NCBI RefSeq assembly: GCF_002286775.1
Contig: NZ_NSGJ01000054.1
Coordinates: 1 to 35,026 of the forward strand
Direction of reading: 5' to 3'
Length of the DNA stretch: 35,026 nucleotides
Source of the DNA: Myroides sp. N17-2
Lineage (GTDB): Bacteria; Bacteroidota; Bacteroidia; Flavobacteriales; Flavobacteriaceae
Part shown: piece by piece, positions 8,341-15,092 of the stretch
How the letters are laid out: the number at the start of each line of letters is the position of its first letter
Numbering within the stretch: the stretch's first letter is position 1
The notes under the pieces: model-generated
What the model was told of the DNA's origin: nothing
The model's database searches: none
What the model saw: only the letters and a program-made list of their open reading frames with translations
Position numbers and translations under genes: made by a program

Positions 8341-9942
8341 TTATTCTTCTGTAGATTCAGTACTTAGTTTTTTCTCTTGTTTATTGCGAACTACTTTCCA
8401 CGAATAGAGTGTTATTAACGGAACGATAATCCAGAATAAGTCAATCAGTAATATATCTGAATAGTGATTTGACCAGCTTACCCATATCCAGTTTCCAGTC
8501 ACTACACCATTAAATATAGGTATCATAAACCCAATAATACTACCTACTAATAGACAGTCTCTATTGGTTTTATATATATTCTTTCTAATAGATAATAAGA
8601 CAGAGGCTATTAGCCAAGACCATAAGTAGAAGCTATAGATAAAACTTTGTCCTCCAGTAGGATTGAGTTTTACAGCTATAAACGTCAAGGCTGTTACAGG
8701 ATACATAGATAGACAGATAGCCATATAAATATTTGCTAACCAGAAGTTAAACTTGCGTTTATGCTCAGGGACATTCTTTTTATCTCTAGCCACTAACCAT
8801 ATCAATACTCCTGATATGATAACAACACATCCTGCTATACCTACTAAGAAGTAAACGATACGTGTGGCTAACCCTCCAAAAGATCCAAAGTGAAGAAGAT
8901 ATACTATATTTGAGAAGATATAGTTATATCCCGGATTCTCATTAGGGTTACTTACCTCTTCTACTTCTCCAGTAGCGATGTGGTATCTTATTTCTCCTCT
9001 ACTGTTTAATTGTTTTTTATCTTTTGCTCTTCCATTAATGATGACAGTCATACTCTCATCACCATAGTTATTGATAGAGATACCTGAGATAACAGGATCA
9101 TCCCATCTTTCGATAGTTTTAAGTAGATAGTCATTGACATTGATTTGTTCTGCTAATGGAACATTCTGAAATACTATTTCTTTTGCTTCTCTATCATCAT
9201 ACACATCTTTATTGAATTTTTCCATATCTCCACCATATCCGAAACTTGACATAGCAGTAGCTACTAAGCTGTAATTAAGTAGAAAATAAGCTCCTGTGAT
9301 AGCAAAGACCAATTGGAATGGAAAAGAGATTACCCCTAAAGCAGTGTGCAAATCTGTCCATACTGTCTTTAGTTTTTCCCAAGGGCGGAATACATAGAAG
9401 TTAGAAACAATCTTTTGCCAATGAACTAATAATCCTGTTATTAAGGCAAAAAGGAAAAAGAATGAAACCAATCCAGCCACAAAATAACCAAATGGAGCAA
9501 ACTTAATATCTACTAAGCCATTTAATTGAGCCAAAAAGTGTAATCTGTATAGAAACTCACCTAATGAATAGGCTTCTGTATATGTTTGTTTTTGTTGTGT
9601 AGCCGTGTCATATAACCCAAAGTTTCGCTCACTCGCTTTTGGATCCAAAGTATCTTTTGAAGCAGATACATTTAGACTAATCATTCGACTACGTTCATTC
9701 ATATAGAATGAGACATCACGTCCATATAAGTTTAATTGATTACCAAGTGAATCAATCAGGATATTATAGTCTAAATCTTTAGGAGCGAAGTTTGCTTGAG
9801 GTCTATTGTTTTGCCAGTTGTTGATCTCATTTTTAAAGAATGCAAATGAACCAGCAAAGAAGATTACATAAAGTAATACGGTAATAATGATTCCACTGAT
9901 CGTATGTAAGTGAAAGTATTTATTATAATTTCTAATATTCAT
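8341..9942 (-). CDS. PepSY-associated TM-helix membrane protein
   Basis: 533 residues with about eight membrane segments: one near the N-terminus ('HTISGIIITVLLYVIFFAG'), a periplasmic loop, 'GYFVAGLVSFFFLFALITGLL', 'GVISFPFQLVFAITGAYFLL', a long PepSY-type periplasmic loop, then 'FLVGIAGCVVIISGVLIW' and three or four more helices. The order fits the PepSY_TM family (PiuB/FoxB-like), many members of which are iron-regulated and some reduce or help internalise ferric siderophores. It is the last gene of a three-gene minus-strand operon, 19 bp after a DUF3649-like gene. The exact role (ferrisiderophore reduction) is inference. Confidence 0.85.
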   Translation of the reverse strand: MNIRNYNKYFHLHTISGIIITVLLYVIFFAGSFAFFKNEINNWQNNRPQANFAPKDLDYNILIDSLGNQLNLYGRDVSFYMNERSRMISLNVSASKDTLDPKASERNFGLYDTATQQKQTYTEAYSLGEFLYRLHFLAQLNGLVDIKFAPFGYFVAGLVSFFFLFALITGLLVHWQKIVSNFYVFRPWEKLKTVWTDLHTALGVISFPFQLVFAITGAYFLLNYSLVATAMSSFGYGGDMEKFNKDVYDDREAKEIVFQNVPLAEQINVNDYLLKTIERWDDPVISGISINNYGDESMTVIINGRAKDKKQLNSRGEIRYHIATGEVEEVSNPNENPGYNYIFSNIVYLLHFGSFGGLATRIVYFLVGIAGCVVIISGVLIWLVARDKKNVPEHKRKFNFWLANIYMAICLSMYPVTALTFIAVKLNPTGGQSFIYSFYLWSWLIASVLLSIRKNIYKTNRDCLLVGSIIGFMIPIFNGVVTGNWIWVSWSNHYSDILLIDLFWIIVPLITLYSWKVVRNKQEKKLSTESTEE

Positions 9943-9961
9943 AATAGTAGTGCGTGTGGTA

Positions 9962-10252
9962 TTAGGTATGTAGAGGTGCGATTAAATAAGGTAAATAAAA
10001 CATTAGTATTAGTCCTATATAGATTAACCATATTTTATATCCATTATCAGCTAAGAAAGCTAATACGAATAAGATAGCCCATAATACATATCCTGTGACA
10101 TACATCGTTGTGTAAATAGGAGGGGATGGGAAGAAATACATTAAGAATAGGTGGAATGTAATACTGATTAAAAATCCTCCTACTAATCCTGCTGTGATTT
10201 TTAGCACACGTTGCCAGGCAGAAGCCTCTAAATGTTTTTTATTAGCAGGCAT
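9962..10252 (-). CDS. small membrane protein, DUF3649-like
   Basis: 96 residues with three predicted membrane helices ('ITAGLVGGFLISITFHLFLMYF', 'MYVTGYVLWAILFVLAFLA', 'IWLIYIGLILMFYLPYLI'). The 'R-x10-GG' start, the Pro-rich loop and the Trp in helix 2 match the pattern of DUF3649 proteins, which in Gammaproteobacteria lie in the same PepSY_TM/DUF3325 iron cluster. The family call therefore rests on topology plus gene order, not on strong sequence identity. It begins 2 bp after the previous gene and ends 19 bp before the PepSY gene, so it is translationally linked to both. Confidence 0.65.
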   Translation of the reverse strand: MPANKKHLEASAWQRVLKITAGLVGGFLISITFHLFLMYFFPSPPIYTTMYVTGYVLWAILFVLAFLADNGYKIWLIYIGLILMFYLPYLIAPLHT

Positions 10253-10254
10253 AA

Positions 10255-10587
10255 TTAAAAGATTAAAGTTTCAATGAATAATCCTAGACCTATTAGCCCT
10301 ACAATGTGTTTTGTCTTAAAAGATAGCATAGGATACATCGTTAAAATAGTAGAACCTATAAACATTAAATAGATAAAGAACGTTAGACTTCCAACTCCTA
10401 TCCCGTGGTAAATCGTCTCAGCAACTAGTGCTATACATAGTAGTGAGTAAGCGATAATCTTAGAGAGTTTAATATTGGATCTAAGCCAAGTAGTTAATGC
10501 ACATTTCTTCTCATATTTCACTTTCTGAGAAGTATTATATAGCATAAAGAATGCTAAAGCTGTGATTGAAAATAGTACGGTTTGCAT
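10255..10587 (-). CDS. small membrane protein, DUF3325-like
   Basis: 110 residues if started at ATG 10587 (MQTVLFSI). An open frame reaches up to 10644, but only with a TTG start upstream of the TACCTTTG promoter box at 10609-10616, so 10587 is preferred. Three to four helices: residues 1-17, 'IIAYSLLCIALVAETIYHG', 'LTFFIYLMFIGSTILTMYPML', and a hydrophobic tail. The basic loop 'NTSQKVKYEKKC' after helix 1 and the 'G.G..L.FF' second half fit the DUF3325 family, which accompanies DUF3649 and PepSY_TM proteins in iron loci. First gene of the operon. Function unknown. Confidence 0.65.
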   Translation of the reverse strand: MQTVLFSITALAFFMLYNTSQKVKYEKKCALTTWLRSNIKLSKIIAYSLLCIALVAETIYHGIGVGSLTFFIYLMFIGSTILTMYPMLSFKTKHIVGLIGLGLFIETLIF

Positions 10588-10608
10588 CTTATTTAGATTG
10601 AATAAAAA

Positions 10609-10616
10609 CAAAGGTA
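10609..10616 (-). promoter_or_regulatory. -7 element of the PepSY/DUF3325 operon
   Basis: TACCTTTG on the minus strand, 21 bp before the ATG at 10587. I see no TTG at the right distance, so the -33 element is weak or replaced by an activator site. Confidence 0.55.
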
Positions 10617-10727
10617 GCGTATATTTTATAGTTTTTCCTAACAAAATATTAATTATTTTTAAGAAGAGTGGGTTCGATAGGTTAACTTGTATAGGTACAC
10701 TATGTGCTGATAATTAGCAGTGGATTA

Positions 10728-10774
10728 AACTAAAACGAGCTAACCTATTCAGAATAAGTTAGCTCGTTTTAGTT
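10728..10774. terminator. strong 17-bp hairpin terminator
   Basis: Perfect 17-bp arms (10728-10744 and 10758-10774, core CTAAAACGAGCTAAC) around a 13-base loop that can itself pair TATT with AATA. T-rich on either strand. In this place it ends the minus-strand GyrI/DUF1801 transcript and insulates the downstream membrane operon. Confidence 0.9.
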
Positions 10775-10828
10775 ATAATGTATGATTATAGGTGTTGTTA
10801 TTATCTAGAACTGATTTACGTAAGGCTG

Positions 10829-11203
10829 TTATTTTGTTTTGATAATTCCCATTGTATAGAGACCTAATGCTTGTTGTAAGATATCTTTCATAATATCAAT
10901 TGGTAGATCTACATTAGCATCTATATTCAGTGTCTTCATTCGCTTTCTACTGCCTATTTCTAATAAGGGATGTTCTATACGCAAGCCTTCTACTATTAAG
11001 AGATAAGGTGATTTAGGTGCTTTTGTTAAAGCAATAAAACAGAACATACGATTCTTATAGCTAAAACAAGGAGTACCCCATTTGATAGACTCTGTAATGT
11101 GTTCATCTAATCTCATGATAAAACTTCTCAAAGCTTGTAGACAGCTTCGATTAGGCTCTTCTTGTCTTAAATAGTATTGTTCTGTTTCTTTCATTTTAGT
11201 CAT
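10829..11203 (-). CDS. DUF1801 (YdhG-like) protein
   Basis: 124 residues, cytoplasmic. 'ALRSFIMRLDEHITESIKWGTPCFSYKNRMFCFIAL' is the core of the DUF1801/YdhG-like fold (a small alpha/beta protein structurally near frataxin-like proteins); 'KWGTPCF.Y' is the best conserved motif. Its start overlaps the end of the GyrI-like gene by 8 bp; an ATG at 11194 is also possible and would remove the overlap. The two genes form one transcript, closed by the hairpin at 10728-10774. Neither the substrate nor the role is established for the family; its pairing with a small-molecule-binding GyrI protein and a WYL regulator suggests a stress or ligand response (inference). Confidence 0.8.
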   Translation of the reverse strand: MTKMKETEQYYLRQEEPNRSCLQALRSFIMRLDEHITESIKWGTPCFSYKNRMFCFIALTKAPKSPYLLIVEGLRIEHPLLEIGSRKRMKTLNIDANVDLPIDIMKDILQQALGLYTMGIIKTK

Positions 11204-11657
11204 TTATAGCCACATAGATACTTACTTCAGCATCTAATGGATTCACTGTTTTCTCATCATAGACTTCGAAGTCCGCAGTGTACTTTCTATCCCAATTCTG
11301 ATTCCATATCTTAATCCATTCATTGATCACTAAACCCTGTGTTAAGTCTCCCGTTGCAGTTACTTTAGTATAATTACTAGCATCCACACTATGTCCAATC
11401 ATCCCTTCAGGAATATCTGATAGGTCAGATACCTCACATCCAATGATAGTTGTATAAGGCATCGTATGATCCCCTTCATAATTGGTGTACATGGAGTAGA
11501 CAGCAGTACACACTTTATTAGGGATGCGGTTTAGTACATCTTCTTGCCAGAAGCGTTCCCATAATAAAGGGATGTCACTAGCAGCCTTGTTTTGCTCATT
11601 AGTTGTGCGAACTTCAATACCGATAAGGTAGAACTGATCAAGTGTTACTGTAGTCAT
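11196..11657 (-). CDS. GyrI-like effector-binding domain protein
   Basis: 153 residues made of a single AraC-effector-binding/GyrI-like domain: 'FYLIGIEVRTTNEQ' start, 'IPLLWERFW', 'AVYSMYTNYEGDHT' (the typical 'Y.nY..D' segment), 'YTTIIGCEV', 'ASNYTKVTATG', 'WNQNWDRKYTADFEVYDE'. There is no DNA-binding domain, so it is a free-standing ligand-binding or decoy domain, as in the integron protein Cass2 and SbmC/GyrI. Transcribed together with the DUF1801 gene from a promoter at 11685-11692 that is overlapped by a palindrome. Such proteins often accompany YafY-type regulators; one starts 242 bp upstream. Confidence 0.85.
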   Translation of the reverse strand: MTTVTLDQFYLIGIEVRTTNEQNKAASDIPLLWERFWQEDVLNRIPNKVCTAVYSMYTNYEGDHTMPYTTIIGCEVSDLSDIPEGMIGHSVDASNYTKVTATGDLTQGLVINEWIKIWNQNWDRKYTADFEVYDEKTVNPLDAEVSIYVAIND

Positions 11658-11684
11658 AGAGTATTCTATTTATTGATTATACTA

Positions 11685-11719
11685 CAAATGTATTCTCTGC
11701 TTATGACATAAGTATGTCA
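11685..11719 (-). promoter_or_regulatory. promoter and palindromic operator of the GyrI/DUF1801 unit
   Basis: TACATTTG (minus strand, 11685-11692) is a -7 element. A 16-bp palindrome TGACATA-AG-TATGTCA at 11704-11719 covers the place where the -33 element should be, as expected for a repressor or activator site. The adjacent WYL regulator is the natural candidate to bind it. Confidence 0.6.
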
Positions 11720-11762
11720 GGGGTGTTGTCTTGTGGATAGTATTTTTCTCTACACGCTTTTA

Positions 11763-11918
11763 AACCCAGAATCAGCGATAGGCAGATAAACGAAAAGTAA
11801 TTATACAAGATAGGTCTGAATTAGTGATTTCAGCATACTATGGTATGGTTATAGAGCTAATGAAAGAACTATGAAGTAGAATTGCTTTGTAGTATTTGGC
11901 TAATGCTGATTCTGGGTT
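11763..11918. repeat. 14-bp inverted repeat flanking the 3' end of the YafY gene
   Basis: AACCCAGAATCAGC at 11763-11776 recurs in inverted orientation at 11905-11918, where it encodes the last residues of the YafY-type regulator. The arms enclose 128 bp. It may be the remnant of a local inverted duplication; a transcriptional role is not evident. Confidence 0.7.
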
Positions 11919-12592
11919 AAATATTGCTCCATCGTGATTTGATGAGGTTCGAATACTTTTAGTGTATCGTGTAGACTCTGGATACAGTCTAATCTAAACG
12001 CTCTAAAGTCATTCCTCAATCTACAATAAGCTATTAGTATCCAATTATCCTGTGTAGTGTATAAAGCAAAAGGTTCTATCTCACGCTTGCTCTCTTGGTT
12101 CTCCAGAGATAAGTAATGAACAGAAAGCACTTGATGATTAACTATCGCAGATTGTATTTTCATTAAGTAATTACTCGTTTGTGCCTTATCAGGATTATCC
12201 CTTACTATGATTCTTTGGGATAAGAAGTCAGCTTGATCTTTTTGCGTATAGCGCAGTACTGCTTTAAGTTTAAGAATAGCATTCTGATATTGCTTGATTA
12301 ACGAAGCGTCTTTATTCTTTAAGATCAATTGCTCTGCTGTGATTAGCGCATTTGCTTCATCCTGAGTAAACATGACAGGTGGTAAGGCATAGCCTTCTAT
12401 TAAAGAGTATCCCTTTCCTTCTTCAGTAAATACTGGAATTCCTGACTGCTCTAAGGTTCTTATGTCTCGGTAAACAGTACGTATACTTACATTGTGTTTC
12501 TCCGCTATTTCGGTAGCAGTTACGATACGCTTAGATTGTAACTGTGTGACAATAGCAGTAAGTCTGTTTAAACGCGGTTTACTTTCTGACAT
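11900..12592 (-). CDS. YafY-family regulator, HTH + WYL
   Basis: 230 residues. Residues 5-60 form a DeoR/HTH_11-type helix-turn-helix ('TATEIAEKHNVSIRTVYRDIRTLEQSGIPV', then 'GKGYSLIEGYALPPVMFT'), and residues about 140-215 a WYL domain ('LSVHYLSLENQ..REIEPFALYTTQDNWILIAYCRLRNDFRAFRLDCI'). WYL domains sense ligands, in some families nucleic acids. It lies 43 bp after the ATPase gene in the same orientation and precedes the GyrI/DUF1801 unit, whose promoter carries a palindrome; control of that unit is inferred. Confidence 0.9.
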   Translation of the reverse strand: MSESKPRLNRLTAIVTQLQSKRIVTATEIAEKHNVSIRTVYRDIRTLEQSGIPVFTEEGKGYSLIEGYALPPVMFTQDEANALITAEQLILKNKDASLIKQYQNAILKLKAVLRYTQKDQADFLSQRIIVRDNPDKAQTSNYLMKIQSAIVNHQVLSVHYLSLENQESKREIEPFALYTTQDNWILIAYCRLRNDFRAFRLDCIQSLHDTLKVFEPHQITMEQYLTQNQH

Positions 12593-12635
12593 AATTAGCG
12601 GTGTTTTATTGTGAGTTTATGACGATAATAGGGAG

Positions 12636-13826
12636 TTAATACATAAAACCAAATAACCAAACAGGGATAATGTTACCAATCCCTATTTCGATGTTATCCT
12701 TTGCGATATATGCATTCTCAGTATTCTGAATTTGTTTTTTGCCTTTGTTTTTTCCTCCTATTTCGAAGGTATATGTCTTGTCAATTATAAAATCAGCGAC
12801 TTCAGATAGGTTGACCTCGTGTAATCCTTTAAATTGATTTAAGAAGAATGTCTCTCTTACATTACCTATATTAGTGTTGTCCTTCGCAAGGGCATACATC
12901 AGATTACTATTGTTTAAGTATATCTTTTCAGGTTTAGTAAGTACTCCTATGCCAGATGTATCCTTATATAATTCATTGATTAAACCAGCACGCTCAAGTA
13001 TTTTAATGCATTGAATCAAGGTGTTTCTTGAGACACCAACTTTTTCACTTAACTTGGTTATATTAGGTGTGAATGGAGCACTTGATGCTATAGTGATCAA
13101 TAGTTTTTTTAAGCGAACTAGGGTGTCGTAAGTCAGGTTCTCTACCGCATTGATATCTATTTCTATTAGTAGATTAATGGTGTTGAGTAACTTTTGATTA
13201 TACAGATTTTCATTCTCTTTATAATATGGATAAGCACCTATTCTTAGATATTTCTCGAAGAGTGGTAGCGGTTTTATATCTTCTAAAAGTGTTGTTGTAA
13301 TGGCGTTGTGTTGTTCTAAAATTGTTGCCATAGAATAAGTAGGATATACTGTATTTGTTTCAAATGAAATAAACTCTCTAAAAGACAACTCCTTTAAATA
13401 ATAGGTTACCGCTCTGCGGCTTAAATCTGATTCAGACTTGTAGATTTCAAGCATTGAAGAAGATGTAAATATAACATTCAGTTCAGGGAAGTTATCATAG
13501 ATTAACTTTAGCTCTCGTGACCAATTTTGGTATTTATGTACTTCATCAAGCAGTAAATGTGTTCCTCCATAAAGGACAAACTGCTTTGCTAAGTCATATA
13601 ACTTATTGTCATAAAAGTAAATATGATCTAAACTTATATATAAAGTTGATTGTAAAGGTAAATGTAGTTTTGCTACTTGAAGGAGTATGGTTGTTTTGCC
13701 TGCTCCTCTTGCTCCTTTTATTGATATCAATCGGTTGTTTAGGTCTATCTGATGTACTAGATAACGCTGTATTTCTAATGATACACGCGCTATTTTTGTC
13801 TGAAATTCTAATAGTAACTCTTCCAT
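12636..13826 (-). CDS. AAA ATPase with DUF4143 C-terminal domain
   Basis: 396 residues from ATG 13826; the frame could start at a TTG at 13847, but that lies inside the -7 box. Walker A 'GARGAGKTT' (residues 38-46), Walker B 'HLLLDEVHK' (about 90-98, D94/E95), sensor 'VIFTSSS' and the 'LSRRAVTYYLKELSFREFISF' segment define the AAA_14 group of archaeal-type ATPases. A helix-turn-helix-like part follows ('NITKLSEKVGVSRNTLIQCIKILERAGLI'), then the DUF4143 restriction-nuclease-like fold ('ADFIID..YTFEIGGKNKGKKQI') with the family's usual end 'IIPVWLFGF'. These proteins are widespread in Bacteroidota, often on mobile or variable DNA, and their role is not settled. Four iterons lie directly upstream, which is unusual and points to autoregulation. 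Confidence 0.88.
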   Translation of the reverse strand: MEELLLEFQTKIARVSLEIQRYLVHQIDLNNRLISIKGARGAGKTTILLQVAKLHLPLQSTLYISLDHIYFYDNKLYDLAKQFVLYGGTHLLLDEVHKYQNWSRELKLIYDNFPELNVIFTSSSMLEIYKSESDLSRRAVTYYLKELSFREFISFETNTVYPTYSMATILEQHNAITTTLLEDIKPLPLFEKYLRIGAYPYYKENENLYNQKLLNTINLLIEIDINAVENLTYDTLVRLKKLLITIASSAPFTPNITKLSEKVGVSRNTLIQCIKILERAGLINELYKDTSGIGVLTKPEKIYLNNSNLMYALAKDNTNIGNVRETFFLNQFKGLHEVNLSEVADFIIDKTYTFEIGGKNKGKKQIQNTENAYIAKDNIEIGIGNIIPVWLFGFMY

Positions 13827-13844
13827 AATGTATTCCTTTGAATA

Positions 13845-13852
13845 CAAATATA
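13845..13852 (-). promoter_or_regulatory. -7 element of the ATPase gene
   Basis: TATATTTG on the minus strand, 18 bp before the ATG at 13826. The predicted -33 region falls inside the first iteron. Confidence 0.6.
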
Positions 13853-13860
13853 GATAAAAT

Positions 13861-13991
13861 TGTTAAGTCTATAAAGCAATTTTAGTAAAAAATGTTAAGT
13901 GGATAAAGCAATATTTAGTATGAATTGTTAAGTTAATAAAGCAATATTGGGTATGTATCGTTAAGTATATAAAGCAATATTTATCAAAATT
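13861..13991. repeat. four 33-bp iterons upstream of the ATPase
   Basis: Core GTTAAGTnnATAAAGCAAT occurs at 13862-13880, 13894-13912, 13927-13945 and 13960-13978, that is with periods of 32, 33 and 33 bp. All 17 fixed positions are invariant, whereas the two central bases differ in every copy (ct, gg, ta, at). The spacing is about three helical turns, so all sites lie on one face of the DNA. The array touches the predicted -33 region of the ATPase promoter and is directly repeated, as replication or autoregulatory iterons are. Confidence 0.93.
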
Positions 13992-14136
13992 ATTAGTGTA
14001 AAAGTAATACTAGGTTATGAGTGCTGTCTTTTATTTGCGGTATATGTTGATATAATTATTGTATAATGTGTTTTTTTTATATTTTTTTTTATATTTTTAT
14101 TAAAACTATGTATTATCGTTAATTAAATCAAAGGTT

Positions 14137-14679
14137 ATGAGGAATTGTATTTTAGTTATAGTTGTTTTTCTTTCTTTTTCGTCACTTGCACAAACGAAAG
14201 ATGAGTATAAAAGTAAGTTCTTTGCACAGACTACTTTTATGAGTGTAGAAGCAGGTAGAGATTTCTTGGTAGGAAATAACTTTTTTGTGCAGACAGGTGT
14301 AGGTCTTGGAGCTGGATATGATGTTGGGTATAATAGTATGTCTATGGCTTTGAAATTTTCTAAGCCAATACCGTATCTAAAGGGGAGTGTAGATTGGTAC
14401 TATAATAAGAACAACAGAATAGATAAGAATCGTACGCTAGCGAATAACTCTGGTAACTATCTTGGTATACAAGCGAAGTACAGTTTTGGTGATAATGATG
14501 AGTATAGCACCTCTCTAAATAGAGTCTTGGTAAGTGAAGCACATTGGGGAATTAAGCGTACTTTTGGTGGAGTGATGTATTATAAAGTACAGTTAGGGGT
14601 AGCTCATTTTAAGGATTATGATACTACATATACTGAAGTATATCCTACAATAGGAATGTTTATAGGCGTAACTTTTTAG
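14137..14679 (+). CDS. outer-membrane beta-barrel-like protein of unknown role
   Basis: 180 residues: signal peptide (MRNCILVIVVFLSFSSLAQ, cut before TK), then alternating hydrophobic strands with Gly and aromatic residues ('FFVQTGVGLGAGYDVGY', 'SGNYLGIQAKYSFG', 'EAHWGIKRTFGGVMYYKVQLGVAHF') and a terminal Phe ('IGMFIGVTF'), as in small outer-membrane barrels. I do not recognise a named family. Transcribed away from the iteron/ATPase gene and closed by the terminator at 14719-14750. Upstream DNA is very rich in T, and no clear TAnnTTTG was found. Confidence 0.75.
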   Translation: MRNCILVIVVFLSFSSLAQTKDEYKSKFFAQTTFMSVEAGRDFLVGNNFFVQTGVGLGAGYDVGYNSMSMALKFSKPIPYLKGSVDWYYNKNNRIDKNRTLANNSGNYLGIQAKYSFGDNDEYSTSLNRVLVSEAHWGIKRTFGGVMYYKVQLGVAHFKDYDTTYTEVYPTIGMFIGVTF

Positions 14680-14718
14680 TAAATAGTTGGAGGAGTTAGA
14701 AATATTCTTCTAATGAAT

Positions 14719-14750
14719 AAGGCATATATAGATTGTTCTGTATATGCCTT
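14719..14750. terminator. terminator between convergent genes
   Basis: 10-bp arms (core AAGGCATATA / TATATGCCTT) with a 12-base loop, followed by a T-containing tail. It serves the barrel gene and probably also the minus-strand HMA gene that ends at 14758. Confidence 0.75.
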
Positions 14751-14757
14751 GTTCGTT

Positions 14758-14955
14758 TTAAAGTATCTCATACTTTCCAGCAGAAGTTAATATCTGTTGT
14801 ATTTCTTCTTTTGCTACCTCAGGTGATTTAACCTCGATACTATGTGTGTCTAACGTTACTGTAGCCTCTATATGCGGGTGTTTTTTAAGCTCCTCTTGGA
14901 TTTTACCTACGCAGCTGCTGCATCCCATTCCTTTTATCTGATATACTGTTGCCAT
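14758..14955 (-). CDS. HMA heavy-metal-associated protein, copper chaperone-like
   Basis: 65 residues, one complete HMA domain: beta-alpha-beta-beta-alpha-beta pattern with the metal site 'GMGCSSC' (C12 and C15). Proteins of this size bind Cu(I) (or another soft metal) and hand it to P-type ATPases or sensors. No ATPase or CsoR-type regulator lies next to it, so the partner must be elsewhere. A -7 element TACCTTTG on the minus strand (14986-14993) lies 30 bp upstream of the start. Confidence 0.9.
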   Translation of the reverse strand: MATVYQIKGMGCSSCVGKIQEELKKHPHIEATVTLDTHSIEVKSPEVAKEEIQQILTSAGKYEIL

Positions 14956-14985
14956 AATTATAAATGTTAATTTATTTTTGTATTA

Positions 14986-14993
14986 CAAAGGTA
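14986..14993 (-). promoter_or_regulatory. -7 element of the HMA gene
   Basis: TACCTTTG on the minus strand; no good -33 partner is seen. Confidence 0.5.
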
Positions 14994-15092
14994 TTATAGC
15001 AACCGCGTATAACTGTTACACGATTCTTAGTAGTTGTTATATAATTCCTTAGCTGTTCTTAAAGCGTTGAAATTATGCACAGAAATAGTACT

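Noticed and set aside
10705..10719. TGCTGATAATTAGCA palindrome as a Fur box for the PepSY operon
   Set aside because: It is about 90 bp upstream of the -7 element, has one mismatched pair and does not match the GATAATGATAATC Fur pattern well; an effect on iron control is not supported.
13517..13828. Plus-strand open frame of 103 codons opposite the ATPase gene
   Set aside because: It is antisense to the Walker A/Walker B region, has a low-complexity leucine run, and shows no recognisable protein features.
13861..13991. Iterons as a CRISPR array or chromosomal origin
   Set aside because: The spacers would be only 13-14 bp and are partly similar, so it is not CRISPR. Unit 2 contains TTATCCAC on the minus strand, like a DnaA box, but the other three copies read TTATAGAC, TTATTAAC and TTATATAC, and no dnaA, dnaN or parAB gene is near.
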